64,000 bases of DNA from Diadema setosum (taxonomy: Eukaryota > Echinodermata > Echinoidea > Diadematoida > Diadematidae): assembly GCA_033980235.1 (NCBI GenBank), contig CM067067.1, forward strand, positions 22,088,903 to 22,152,902. Reading direction: 5' to 3'. Under the pieces are notes generated by a model. The model had not been told where the DNA came from, did no database searches, and saw only the letters and a program-made list of their open reading frames with translations. The position numbers and the translations under genes were made by a program. Each line of letters begins with the position of its first letter. The stretch's first letter is position 1. Positions 24,300-34,340 of the stretch are shown here, piece after piece.

Positions 24300-27060
24300 C
24301 ATTTTGCAGAAAATACAGATGAGAGAGGAAATGAGATTCAGAAATAATCTGAGAACTGTGACATAAAGGGCAAAAGACATTAGTCCGTTCTTTATTTCAA
24401 TGAATGACACCATCTTGGAAACAATTTCATTTTCCAAAAGTTTTGTTCTTCTATTTCAAAGTTTCATCCAATTTCATTCATATCTTTTTTCAAATCTTTC
24501 TGTCTGTTTGCCTGCCCCCCCCCCCCCCAATGTATTTCCTTCCTTCCTTTACTCTCAAGAGCCAATATTGTGAAGGTAAATATAATGATTATGATAAACA
24601 TTCCGAACCCCGCGGATGATCTGGTTTTGCCCCATATAAGTGACGGGCAAAGCCGGATAGGACCTTCCAGCTATGTGTATTAATCATTGCAATTTTTTTT
24701 TTAAAAGACAGAAATAGATGAACGCATATACGAAGGAAATACATGAACACAAAATAATAAAAATGAAACAAGGAATGATTGCACTCAGTGGGCCCGCAAT
24801 CATATTGGCTAACGAGCGGTATATAGATAAGGAAGCAACTTTCAAATTATTATTGGTGTTTATGCCTGTCATCTGACACGCTGGAAACTGGAAAGAGGAG
24901 CTTTAATCTGCTTAACTCATTGGCTCTCCAATCGTTAATGCATGTAAAAATACCACAAACGTCTGCTCCCTTAATTTTTGACATTTTCTTTGTCGTGGCA
25001 GCCTGGTAAACAACGAACCGACGGTCTTTGTTCGCGCGAACTCTCGGTCCGTTTGGTAATAGCCGGCGGTGCCTCGTGTCTGGGCGCGCGACGACATCGT
25101 GCGACGAGATAGCGTGTGGCCTGCACGCACGCGCGCGGATGAAACTAGATGCGCAACGGATACGCATCGCCGCTCTTCCCTGTCGACGATCCCGTTCCCC
25201 AGAAATGCGTTAATGCGGTGGCTCTCTGATTTATTTGTGGGTATTTTTCCCCCGTCGAGATGGGACGCATCATGCTTAGGTGACGATGATAGCCGTGTTT
25301 ACTTGAAATATAGCGACAAGTAAACAAATGACACTCCTCAATGGTCATTTCCATATACATTCTCCTCTCAGAACAGTGAGCCAAGACGATTTTTTTTAAG
25401 GGGGGGGGGGGGGGATTGAACCCATGGGAGATAATTATAGTTCACGGCAAAGGAAAGTCAGACATTGATACGAAACTACCGTATTGTTCTGCCTTTCCAC
25501 CGTTTCAGTCGATGATAAGTGTCTTAAGAAGACGTCTCATTTCTCAACTCTTAATTATGACACCTTCCATATCATTATATGCCAGCACAGTAGGGTTATC
25601 ATGCTTGCTCAGCTCTGTTTGAACGGAACAAAGAGTTCTGGCCATAATTATCCTATGATGTCTATTTACACAGTGCGAACGCTACTTGTGCGCGTGCGCA
25701 GACTCGTGCAACGAAGTACTGGCAATTAGGAAGTTATTATTATGTATACACAATGCATATAAGAGGGCAAGGAAGGGGTTATATTATCTAACGACTTGCG
25801 GAAATATTTCCTTATAGTGAAAACATTTTCCTGATTCCTGACGCTAAAAGAATAAGGACAAAGAAAATAATGGAAAATACTTCAAATCAATGTGAGGTAC
25901 ACTCAAAATGATACGAACTTACCGTCTTACTCCGCTTGTTTGTCTGTTTGTGTGTTTGTTTGTTTTTTCCAATATCGTGACATCTGCAATCCAGAATATA
26001 GCTGTAAATGATCGAAATATTATGGAATGCCCCTCGGGGCGATATGATGCCGAAAGGAGAGGGGTTCCAATAAGGGAGTAGAGATAATGAATTATTAGAT
26101 TTTTCGCTAGCTCGATGTGGTGGGTATGATTTATTTCTAATGGCCGAGCTGTGATTACGCAAAGTGTCCCATCATATTCCGCGGTTTGCGTGTATATTTG
26201 TACGAGGGGGTAGGAAGGTTCTCACCCCACCCCCTCCTGCTGTTAAAGCACTGTCATTGGAAACATTCATTTTCTTGTTCTTTTTTTTTTGTCAAAGGTG
26301 TGTGTAGTGAGACAATCTTCTCTATCAATGATCTAAATAATAGAATAATGTCACATCGTTGACAAATTTAAAAATCGAAATGGGACACTAACCGATCAGA
26401 GTGGAACGTGCAGAAAAAAAGAAATCAAGGTGGATTCTAAAACTTCTAGAGTGACTAAAAGAAAAAGACGTTGAAATGCGAGGAGTTTGCGATCTCTATC
26501 AAAAATTTTGTGATTCTTGTTTTGTTTTGTTTTTATGAAAGGAAATGGCACTTACAGCTGGATATTAAAAAAGGCATTCTTTATGATAATGGCTTTGCTA
26601 GCAAGTACGTCTGAGCCACCCAGTGGATTGAAAATTGTAATCACCCTCTCGTTGCTGCATATCTTTCCAGACGCGGGCTACTTAATGACCCCCCAAAGAG
26701 TTAGATCACTGGTAGTGATCTCTCAAAATAAACTGTGGCAGGATAGCTGGTAATGCATTTCAGCCCTATTTAGCATAAATTATCTTTCTTTGGAGAAACA
26801 TTTGCTACATATTTCTTTTTCAATAAATGACTTTTGCTATATTTGCTATATTTATGTTTCCATAATCATTCTTCTACTGCTGTAGTTGATAATTCGTACT
26901 TGCATATTTATTCTGATTATTTTTTTTTTCGTTCATATTCAGACACTAATTACCGATAGCAGCAAAGTGAAAAAGGGGGGGGGGGAAGGACAGTTCTGAT
27001 GAAAAAAAGAATGCATATGTATTTTTGTGATACTTTTTTTTAATGTAGTAAACAATCATC
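24300..27060. other. Non-coding stretch with GC-richer island at 24900-25320
   Basis: Contains poly-C (24515) and poly-G (25399) runs and a CpG-rich unrepetitive block at about 24900-25320. Overlapping frames on both strands in that block have no recognisable domain. Otherwise nothing was seen. Confidence 0.35.
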
Positions 27061-27077
27061 TATTATAATAGCATACT

Positions 27078-27079
27078 GA

Positions 27080-27115
<36 letters not shown>

Positions 27116-27130
27116 CGCGCACGTGTGTGT
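27078..27130. repeat. (GT)n-(GC)n microsatellite
   Basis: GT dinucleotides pass into GC dinucleotides (GCGCGCGCGC) and then GTGTGT. All are alternating purine-pyrimidine sequence. Confidence 0.93.
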
Positions 27131-27539
27131 ATAGAATAGGGCCTATGCCTTTCTGTGCCTGTAAATGTGTAATATCTACCTGTGTGTGCATTGATGTAGG
27201 TGCATGTACTGAACAGTGAGAGAGAAAGAAAGAGAAGAGAGAGGAGGGCAAGATAGAGAAAGAACACAGGCGGGTCACACAATCAAGCATGGAAAGAAAC
27301 AAAAACAACAACAACATGAAGGAAAGAGAGAGGAAAGTTTGGCTAATGCATTAACTGTCTCCAGTGGTGGTGATGGGGGGGGGGGGTTAACTAGGCAAAG
27401 GCTGAGAATTGAATTCATTTCTGAGGATGATGTCTCCTCTCGGTCATTATCTATCAGATGAATAACTCCCCCGGGGGAATCGGGCTGCAGCGAAAGGTGA
27501 TTGCCGCTCAGACACACGGATAAGCTCTTGTAATGACTT

Positions 27540-28420
27540 TCAAATGATTTTCGTATTGGCAACGACGTCTCAATATCGCAATCACAAAGATATCATTTAC
27601 GTGTCGAGATTGGCGCTCGGCGTAATTATAGACTCACTCCCCCGTCATTGGACTTGGATCGTGACCGAGAGCTGCCGTGCTAAAGCACCGGGCCGGGATC
27701 CGATGATCTGCAGCACGTGCCTGGCCGGGCGAGCCTAGGCGGGCCCTAACGACGACAGTAAAGTGGCCAATCTGTAGTCGCGCGGAGGTGTGAAGTTGGG
27801 GAGCGCGCGCGCCGCTTCGCCTCATTAAACCATCCCCGAGCTCCATTTCGGATGCGCGGCCGCACTAAGAATAGCGGAAGGATGGCCTTCCCAGCGCCGC
27901 CTTCTCGCTTCCGACGCCATGGGACTTGGAGAAAATCACCGCAGCCTCTCTCGAGCTTGGGGAACATGCATTTCTCACCCTCGTCATTATCCTCGCCATC
28001 CGCGACTTGGTCAGTCGGGCTTGACGACATCTTATATTCCGGTTTACCCTTTCTCGTCACACACGCGTGCCACATGAATAATGAAAAGTTTAAACACTGC
28101 GCGCATCAAGCGAGAAGGATTAATGTTCAGGATGTTTAGCATAATGAACCCTTTCGAGAGCGCGAGTGAGTATGGGGGTGTTTGTTGCACGTCAGGAGCA
28201 GAAAAAAAAACAACGACAGTCCTAGCTCTCAAGAGACTGGTAACTCAAGGTCCATTTGTCATAATTCGCAAATAACCTCAAAGGGTTGATTATTACATTA
28301 CTGGGGCCGACTTAGTGAAATAGAAGTCATCAAGTAAACGAGACAAGCCGGGATCGTGATTGGAAATGCGAATGCATTTGCGAATCTCTGACAGAGCGTT
28401 GCATCATCATCGTGTGGCTT
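27540..28420. promoter_or_regulatory. CpG-rich island 2-3 kb upstream of the engrailed terminal exon
   Basis: One of the most GC- and CpG-rich blocks of the window. It contains a TAATTA homeodomain core near 27621, a palindromic E-box CACGTG (27714-27719) and several GC-rich stretches around 27690-27900. Open frames of up to 109 codons overlap on both strands without domain similarity. Given its position in the presumed engrailed intron, an intronic regulatory module or an alternative promoter is more likely than a coding exon. This is inference from composition and position. Confidence 0.35.
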
Positions 28421-29174
28421 GAATACGGGATCATGTGCCTCCTCTCAAAAGAAATCTGGCACAAGAACTGCTCCAAACATCAATTGGTATCAGTTCAAAA
28501 CTGACACGACTGAATGATAATAATAAAAAAAAAAAAACGAAGAAGAGAAAGAAAGAATGCGATCAAGCAGTATATCAAAACAGAAGTGACACGGAGTGTA
28601 TCCTTGCTAATGTTTGTTGTGTGGGTGCGCTGACAAGAAATTTGGGCTGAATAAAAGATATTGATCCGACATGTACTCATAACAATATTATGGTAATATA
28701 ATTTGTATTGCCGAAGAGGGGGGGGGGGGGGATGAAGGGGTTAAATAAGAGGGATGGGTGAATCGTGTTAAAAACACAGCATGGGGAAAACATGAAACCC
28801 CCACTAGTGGCCTATGTATTACCAGAGATTTAGCCCGTCGGCTACGAGATTCTGATACCGTCACGATATATGTCCAATCAAGTACTTGTGGGTAGTGGGA
28901 ATATTCTAATCTAAGCGTTTATTCATTGTTCCTCTTTTGATTTGGGTGGGGTGTCTTTGGAGAGAATATCGGTCTGATTGCTTTGTCGTGTTCATAAATG
29001 AGAATACACTGAGATTAACTAACGCCAGACCAGTTTGTAGGAGGATGGAAATCCTAAATGTCAACAGACAGACAGACAGATAGACACACTCACACATATA
29101 CACACACACGCACACAATTGTGTAGGCCTCTATATATAATAATATGCATACATTCATACACCTGTATACACACA

Positions 29175-29187
29175 ACACACACACATG

Positions 29188-29253
<66 letters not shown>

Positions 29254-29337
29254 TATATTATATATGTACGTATTATATTAATACACAATGCAAATGCCTA
29301 GTCATTGTGTTTCTTACTTGTAACAGAAAAGTTGTTG

Positions 29338-29400
<63 letters not shown>
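29175..29400. repeat. Two (TA)n arrays
   Basis: TA arrays at about 29187-29265 and 29341-29396 surround about 80 bases of unique sequence. The first is preceded by CA-rich DNA (29080-29185). Confidence 0.96.
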
Positions 29401-29526
29401 GACATAAATGAGAGGCATTTGAGACTAGCTGCTTCACAAGTGACTTAGAAGGGACGGTGAAAGCATGCAGTATTTGTTGTATGGAACCGTCCAAAGAAGT
29501 CTTTTGTCTTGCCTTTCTTCTTTTCC

Positions 29527-29643
29527 TTTGTCTTCTTCTTCTTCTTCTTCTTCTTCTTCTTCTTCTTCTTCTTCTTCTTCTTCTTCTTCGTCTTCGTCTT
29601 CATCATCATCATCTTCTTCTTCATCTTCTTCATCTTCTTTTTC
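29527..29643. repeat. (CTT)n polypyrimidine array with CTTCGT/CATCAT variants
   Basis: About 20 CTT units followed by degenerate CTTCGTCTT and CATCATCTT units. A long asymmetric polypyrimidine/polypurine mirror repeat like this can form a DNA triplex. Frames over it (poly-Leu, poly-Ser, poly-Phe, poly-Lys) are artefacts. Confidence 0.96.
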
Positions 29644-30264
29644 GTCAGTTTAAATGTGGGAATTTTGTATAATCATCTTTCAGAGACGACACTTTTTTTT
29701 TCTAAAAAAAAAAAAACATCCAGCGCAATGATTATGGTCACTCCAAACTCCATGTTTTGGCGGGAAGATGAGAAGTTTACGGGCCGATATGACTCTGCAC
29801 ATCTTCCAAAATAGAACGAGATGAGATCTAAATGCGATTTAAGATCAGCATATGCATAACATTTACATCAATTTTTCATTTATGAATGAAAACACGTTAC
29901 TCTTTTTTATACTTAACCTGAGTCGTATTCGTTCTGAACCTTTAGTTTCGGGTTACTGTGTTTAAAAACCCAAATACACCAAAAAAGCAAAATGCGTTGT
30001 CTTGTGGCTTGTTATTACTGGTTTTGTTTGCTTGTTTGCTTGTTTGCATTTTACATTTCAGAATCCTGACATTATTTCTACGCAATCAATGTACACAGTG
30101 GTCTTCTCTTGTATTTTTTTTTTCTGACCCCTCTCTCAGCTGTATATATATATATATATATAATATACATATATGTATATCCTTTCCATATTTTGACGCA
30201 GAGAGAACAACGACAGCAAGAATATGATATAATATTCATTATTCGTTCTCTTATGTATTTTCTG

Positions 30265-30490
30265 AGAGCCCCATATCGTACAAGCTTTGCTTTTTTTAGT
30301 GAGCCCCTCCATTTCCATTCCCATCCTTAATTAACTTGTTTTCTTCATTTTGTTACTCATTTTCACATGTATTTTGTTAATTTACATTTTGGCAACTATA
30401 TATTACAAATATGTTCTGCTTATACATTGTATGTAATTTCTCTGTTTATTTGATGGAAATGAAAATCAATTTGAACTTTGAACTTTGAAC
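30265..30490 (+). mobile_element. LINE 3' end relic next to the engrailed splice acceptor
   Basis: The segment contains CAAGCTTTGCTTTTTTTAGT and CATGTATTTTGTTAATTTAC. It ends in TGATGGAAATGAAAATCAAT followed by three TTGAACTT-type repeats at about 30469-30491. The 39585-39731 copy matches it closely (CATGTATTTTGTTAATGTAC, ATGGAAATGAAAATAAAG, then TTGAAATTG repeats), and the 18690-18930 copy less so. Tandem short 3' tails fit CR1/L2-type LINEs. It ends only about 50 bases before the exon. Confidence 0.7.
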
Positions 30491-30524
30491 TTTCGTCATC
30501 TCTTTCATCTATTTCTTTAAATCT

Positions 30525-30542
30525 TGTCTCCCCTCGTTGCAG
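30525..30542 (+). other. Splice acceptor of the engrailed terminal exon
   Basis: The polypyrimidine tract (CTTGTCTCCCCTCG-type, about 30523-30538) ends in TTGCAG at 30537-30542, followed by GTCCTCGG. It supports a phase-1 junction inside a Gly codon. Confidence 0.85.
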
Positions 30543-30931
30543 GTCCTCGGACGAGGAAGGTCAAGCGGCAGGAGAAGAAAGACGAGAAGCGCCCTCGCAC
30601 GGCGTTCAGCGCCTCGCAGCTGCAGAGGCTCAAGCAGGAATTTCAGCAGAGCAACTACCTGACGGAGCAGCGCCGCCGCCATCTGGCCAAAGAACTAAGC
30701 CTGAGCGAGTCCCAGATCAAGATCTGGTTTCAGAACAAGCGCGCGAAGATCAAGAAGGCGAGCGGAGTGAAAAACGAGCTGGCGCTCAAGCTCATGGCGC
30801 AGGGACTCTACAACCACTCCACGGTGGCACTCGAAGGGTGCAATAAGCTTACGAAGGATCAGATCGCTAACGGCGATTGCAGTAGGTCGGACTACACGAG
30901 CGACTCGGACGGAGAGTCGCTAACGCATTGA
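30543..30931 (+). CDS. en: Engrailed homeobox protein, terminal exon (EH3 part, homeodomain, EH5)
   Basis: Engrailed is a nuclear homeodomain transcription factor, usually a repressor, used in neural and segmental or skeletal boundary patterning. The exon follows a pyrimidine-rich tract and TTGCAG; its first two bases complete a Gly codon (phase 1). This matches the known engrailed intron position just before PRTRK. After the basic linker [12 protein letters not shown], the 60-residue homeodomain spans 30584-30763. It starts EKRPRTAF and has the third-helix core [15 protein letters not shown], with Gln50, Asn51 and Arg53. The class-specific EH5 block, including [11 protein letters not shown], follows. 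A tail of about 30 residues, acidic and Ser-rich ([11 protein letters not shown], possible casein kinase 2 sites), runs to the TGA at 30929-30931. No frameshift or missing residue is seen. EH1 (Groucho-binding) and EH2 (Pbx/Exd-binding) must lie on an upstream exon that I could not find in this window. The ATG at 30524 lies in the intron and is not the start. Confidence 0.97.
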
Positions 30932-31150
30932 CGAGAGGATTTTGGATCTTTTGATATCTCTCCCATTGCTTGCTACAAAAAACACTTACGATACACAAAG
31001 AGGCACTGACAGGAAGTATGCGCGCCCAAGATCAGCTAATCACGATGGAAAAAGAGACACACATTCCCCCACGCCCTCTTTTTTCCCCCCTCTCCGACGT
31101 CGACAAATGAGTATCATTAAATGGCTTTTATTTCAAGGTTCAGGTTAATC
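30932..31150 (+). other. Probable engrailed 3' UTR (end not determined)
   Basis: Sequence after the stop codon has no further domain. An ATTAAA variant polyadenylation signal lies at 31116-31121. No canonical AATAAA was noted before the TA-rich stretch at 31158, so the transcript end is uncertain. Confidence 0.4.
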
Positions 31151-31559
31151 TTGTCTTATATATATATATATACAATGTATCATGATATATATGTATGTCT
31201 GTACCTTTCGCACATATTGTAAGCGTTCATACTAGCCATCATGGTATAAGACTGACGCAAACATAACTCAGGTTGGATTGAACTTACAAGTAGCCGGAGT
31301 ATGAACTTTTTTCATGCCTTCCTTCAACGATTCCTTCACTCTGCTCAAAATAGTTATGATTTCCAGTGAAACCTTCATCTAGGTCAGGGCGGTTCTGACA
31401 AAAAAAAAAAAAAAAAAAAAAAAGAGAGAGAAAAAAAATGTTGCTTCCCATTCTCTCCATTCTAGTTTCTTTTCTTTCGCTCCTTTTATTTAGTTTTGAT
31501 GTAAACGCACTCAATAACTGCCAACACATTCATATTTCTTTTTTTCCCTTTTTTTTGCA

Positions 31560-31770
31560 ACATCCAAGGTGAGCCGAGGGTAATCAGGGCTCTATGGTAT
31601 ATTATTCCCACGTGTGGCTGCCCGATCTCTGCCATCTCAGGCGATGTAATTAGCAGGAAATGTGAATGCCTTTCCGTTACAAATTTATTATTCCGGCGCT
31701 TTAATTGATCCAAAGCCGGGAGGAATAGCACTGTATGTGGACCAGATGTAAACATGCCGCGCGTTTCCCT
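31560..31770. promoter_or_regulatory. Candidate enhancer 3' of engrailed
   Basis: Compact unrepetitive block of about 200 bases between a poly-A/T patch and TC-rich repeats. It holds several developmental-factor-like sites: GGTAATCAGG (Otx/Bicoid-type TAATC), ATGTAATTAGC (TAATTA core, 31647-31653), TTTATTATTCC, TTTAATTGATC, and CAGATG followed at once by GTAAACA (31748-31754, forkhead core). Motif density is suggestive only. It has no coding frame of note. Confidence 0.35.
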
Positions 31771-31966
31771 AGATACACACCCCCTCTCTCCCCCTCTCTC
31801 TTAGTGCAGAGATGCGTTGATAATACTGGATTGCTCTCTCCCTCTCTCTCCCACCTCCTCCCCAACCCCTTATCCATAATTATGTCTGTCTGTGAATCCA
31901 TCTATCTTTCTTTATATCTAGCTATTTATCTAGCTATCATCTAGACACAGTCGTAATCTATCTATA

Positions 31967-32190
31967 GGGGCCTGCTTCATAGAGATTGATCGCAATATTG
32001 ATCTTACAATCAAAAAAAAAAAGTATACAAAACCTTTAGCTCGATCTGCTATAAAATCTGTGCTTTTAATCCAGGGAAAGTACCTTTATGAAACAGACTT
32101 ACAATCAAGATTGATGTTACGCTCGATTCGCTGAGTTACGTTCAATAAAGACGAGCGTATAAGATCAATTGCAACTCTTTAAGCAGGCGC
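31967..32190. mobile_element. MITE-like element with imperfect terminal inverted repeats
   Basis: The left end GCCTGCTTCATAGAG...GATCTTAC and the complement of the right end, GCCTGCTTAAAGAG...GATCTTAT, align over about 35-40 bases with small indels. The interior TTTATGAAACAGACTTACAATC resembles a degenerate internal terminus. GGGCCTGTTTCATAAA-type tips are common on short DNA elements of marine animals. No coding capacity. Confidence 0.5.
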
Positions 32191-32335
32191 AAGGTCTATT
32201 TTCTTCACCGAGCTCTCTCTCTCTGTCTCCCTCTCTCTATCTTGATGTCTTTCACTTGTCTATCAAAAGTATTTTTCTTTCTATCCATTCCCCGGTTTTT
32301 CTCATGATATGTATCTGCCCTACGATATAGCTTAA

Positions 32336-32716
32336 AGGGATTGTATGGTTTTGATTAGACCTAATTTCAGGTTTCTAACATTTTTTGGTGAGATAATGAG
32401 AAACCTCTTATGAAATATGAAAGAGCATGTAATTCTATGAGGAACTCAACGTTTATTTGATGAAAAATGGTTTTGAAATGGCTGAGATATCCAAAAAAGA
32501 GCAATTCTAATAAAGTGTGGGACCCACACTTTATTATGATCACTTTGTTTTACTTTGTTTTTGGATGTTTCAGTCATGCCAAACCCGATTTTCATCAAAT
32601 AAAATTTGAATTCCTCTTAAAATGGTATGCTCTGTACTATTTCATGGGTGTTTTCTCGGTATCTCGCAAAAAGTTAAAAGCCTAATTCTCATCTCCACCA
32701 ATACTGTACTATCCCT
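32336..32716. mobile_element. TTAA-flanked MITE (piggyBac-type), 381 bp
   Basis: Flanked by TTAA at 32332-32335 and 32717-32720. The tips are AGGGATTGTA and, inverted, AGGGATAGTA. The centre has a short palindrome GTGTGGGACCCACAC, and longer imperfect inverted symmetry runs through the element (for example TTTGATGAAAAATGG against CCGATTTTCATCAAA). Non-autonomous; the duplicated TTAA supports piggyBac-type mobilisation. Confidence 0.75.
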
Positions 32717-33507
32717 TTAATGATCTCACACTTTTTAATAGATTGTGGATAAGAACCAATTGTTAATGTCATTAAGTACTGAATCATGTAAATCGAATAC
32801 ATTTTGGACACCTACGGTACACGATTTAACCCTTTCTGTGTCATGGAACTTGTTTGCAACTCAAAGTAGGCCTACACAAACATGTCACGTTGGTTCAGAG
32901 TCAAGAAAATACAACTTTTAAACACTTCTATGGAAATACCAATGATGGTACAACTTTTGATTTCATTCTCATGTTTTTGGGGGGTTTTTTTGCGTGTTTT
33001 TTTTTTCCTGTTGCACTAGTGAGCAGACTTTCACAAACGTGCTAAAAATGACTGGTGATAAGATGTACAAAGACTTGGTTACGTGATATAACAATAAAGA
33101 TAGGGTAGCCTATTGTCGTAATGTACCATCATCATGAAACATAAAGATCTGTGGTAACTTTATCCCTCTATAATACTCAGCCTTTGTAAATCAAAATTAA
33201 ATGGAATAACTGGAAATTCATCGCCATCATCCATACCTTTCATCAGGATACGTGTTAGAGGTAATCCTAAGGTCTCTGGGTGCTTAAAACTGTCAACATG
33301 GTTCAAGAGACCCGGAAGTGTAACTTCTCCTTCCTCTTTATCAATGCTATAGATCGGATCGTAAAGTCATATGATATTCAAACTGAATTGTAATGCACGC
33401 GGCGAAGATATGGTGTTGTATGAAAGTTGCCCGGATGGTTTGGAATGCCGTCTGTCGCTTGTCTTGGCTCCAGCCTCCCTTGTAGCTGTCATGTTTAACA
33501 TCGTATC

Positions 33508-34340
33508 AATAGTCATCAGTCAATACATACTTGTCATCAGTCAATACAATATCGGCCATCAGTCAATAGTCATTTTATTTAGCAGCTATAATGGCATTGG
33601 TCCTCAGTCAATATACATTGATTATCGGTCATATAACAGACATATTATCATGGTTATCAGTCAGTAGACTTGGGTCATCAGTTAATAGACATTGGTTATT
33701 AGTAAATAGATATTTGGTTATAAGCCAGTGAACATTGGTCTTAAGTTAACAAGCAATTGAAGAGTTTGTTTGCAAAAACCGATAAGTCCATATTTGCCAA
33801 ATGAAGATATTTGCGATTAAAGGTCAAGAAAAATAAAGAGAATAATAAGAAAATTTGTGCTTCTTTTGACCATAACTTCAAAAATGTACTTTTTATGTAG
33901 TGACCAATATATCATTTAAAAGGTATTATTTTGTACTTTATGACAGAGACCGTACTTCAAAATCTTCAAAAATGGACTTATCGGTTTTTGCAAACAAACA
34001 CTTCAATTGGTATTTGTCAATAGACATAGGCATTGCATATTAGTCAATTAGCATTGGTTATATGTCGGAACACAGCTTATAGTCAAAGAGTTTGTCATCA
34101 GTCAAAAGACACTGACTATCAGTCAAAAGACAGTGTTCATCAGTAAATAGATATTGGTTATCACTCAATAAATATTCGTTGTATTCAGAACGCAGTGGTC
34201 ATTAGTCAAAAGATATTGGTTATTAGTAAAAAAAAATTGTTATCAGTCATAAAACGTTGGTTATCAGACAATAGACACTGCTCATCACTCAATAAAGATT
34301 GATTATCGGTCGATAGTCATCACTTATTCAATTAATGGTC
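33508..34340. repeat. Degenerate 21-22 bp minisatellite, interrupted by a MITE
   Basis: Roughly 25 diverged copies of a unit close to GGTTATCAGTCAATAGACAT run on both sides of a 248 bp insertion (33758-34005). Units vary in length (21-24 bases) and by several substitutions, so the array is old. A plus-strand frame reads recurring Val-Ile-Ser-Gln only because 21 is divisible by three. Confidence 0.85.
33758..34005 (+). mobile_element. 248 bp MITE, copy 1
   Basis: The inverted termini of about 33 bases begin TGAAG(A/T)GTTTGTTTGC and continue AAAAACCGATAAGTCCAT. The interior contains AAAGGTCAAGAAAAATAAAG and TGACAGAGACCGTACTTC. A second copy in opposite orientation lies at 38157-38405 and matches over the full length with few differences. 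This copy interrupts the minisatellite. The flank is CAAT on the left and ATTG on the right, so the target duplication is unclear. No transposase frame. Confidence 0.9.

Noticed and set aside
27746..28139. Possible coding exon in the CpG-rich block
   Set aside because: Frames on both strands are of similar length with no domain, and none contains engrailed EH1 or EH2. Composition alone explains the open frames.
29457..29672. Poly-Leu / poly-Ser / poly-Lys frames
   Set aside because: Direct translation of the CTT array in different frames.
30524..30542. ATG at 30524 as the engrailed start
   Set aside because: It lies in the pyrimidine tract before a good splice acceptor. The known engrailed exon junction is immediately downstream, and the essential EH1/EH2 motifs would be absent.
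30478..30846. 122-codon frame overlapping engrailed in another frame
   Set aside because: Shadow of the engrailed coding sequence (high-GC codons read out of frame).
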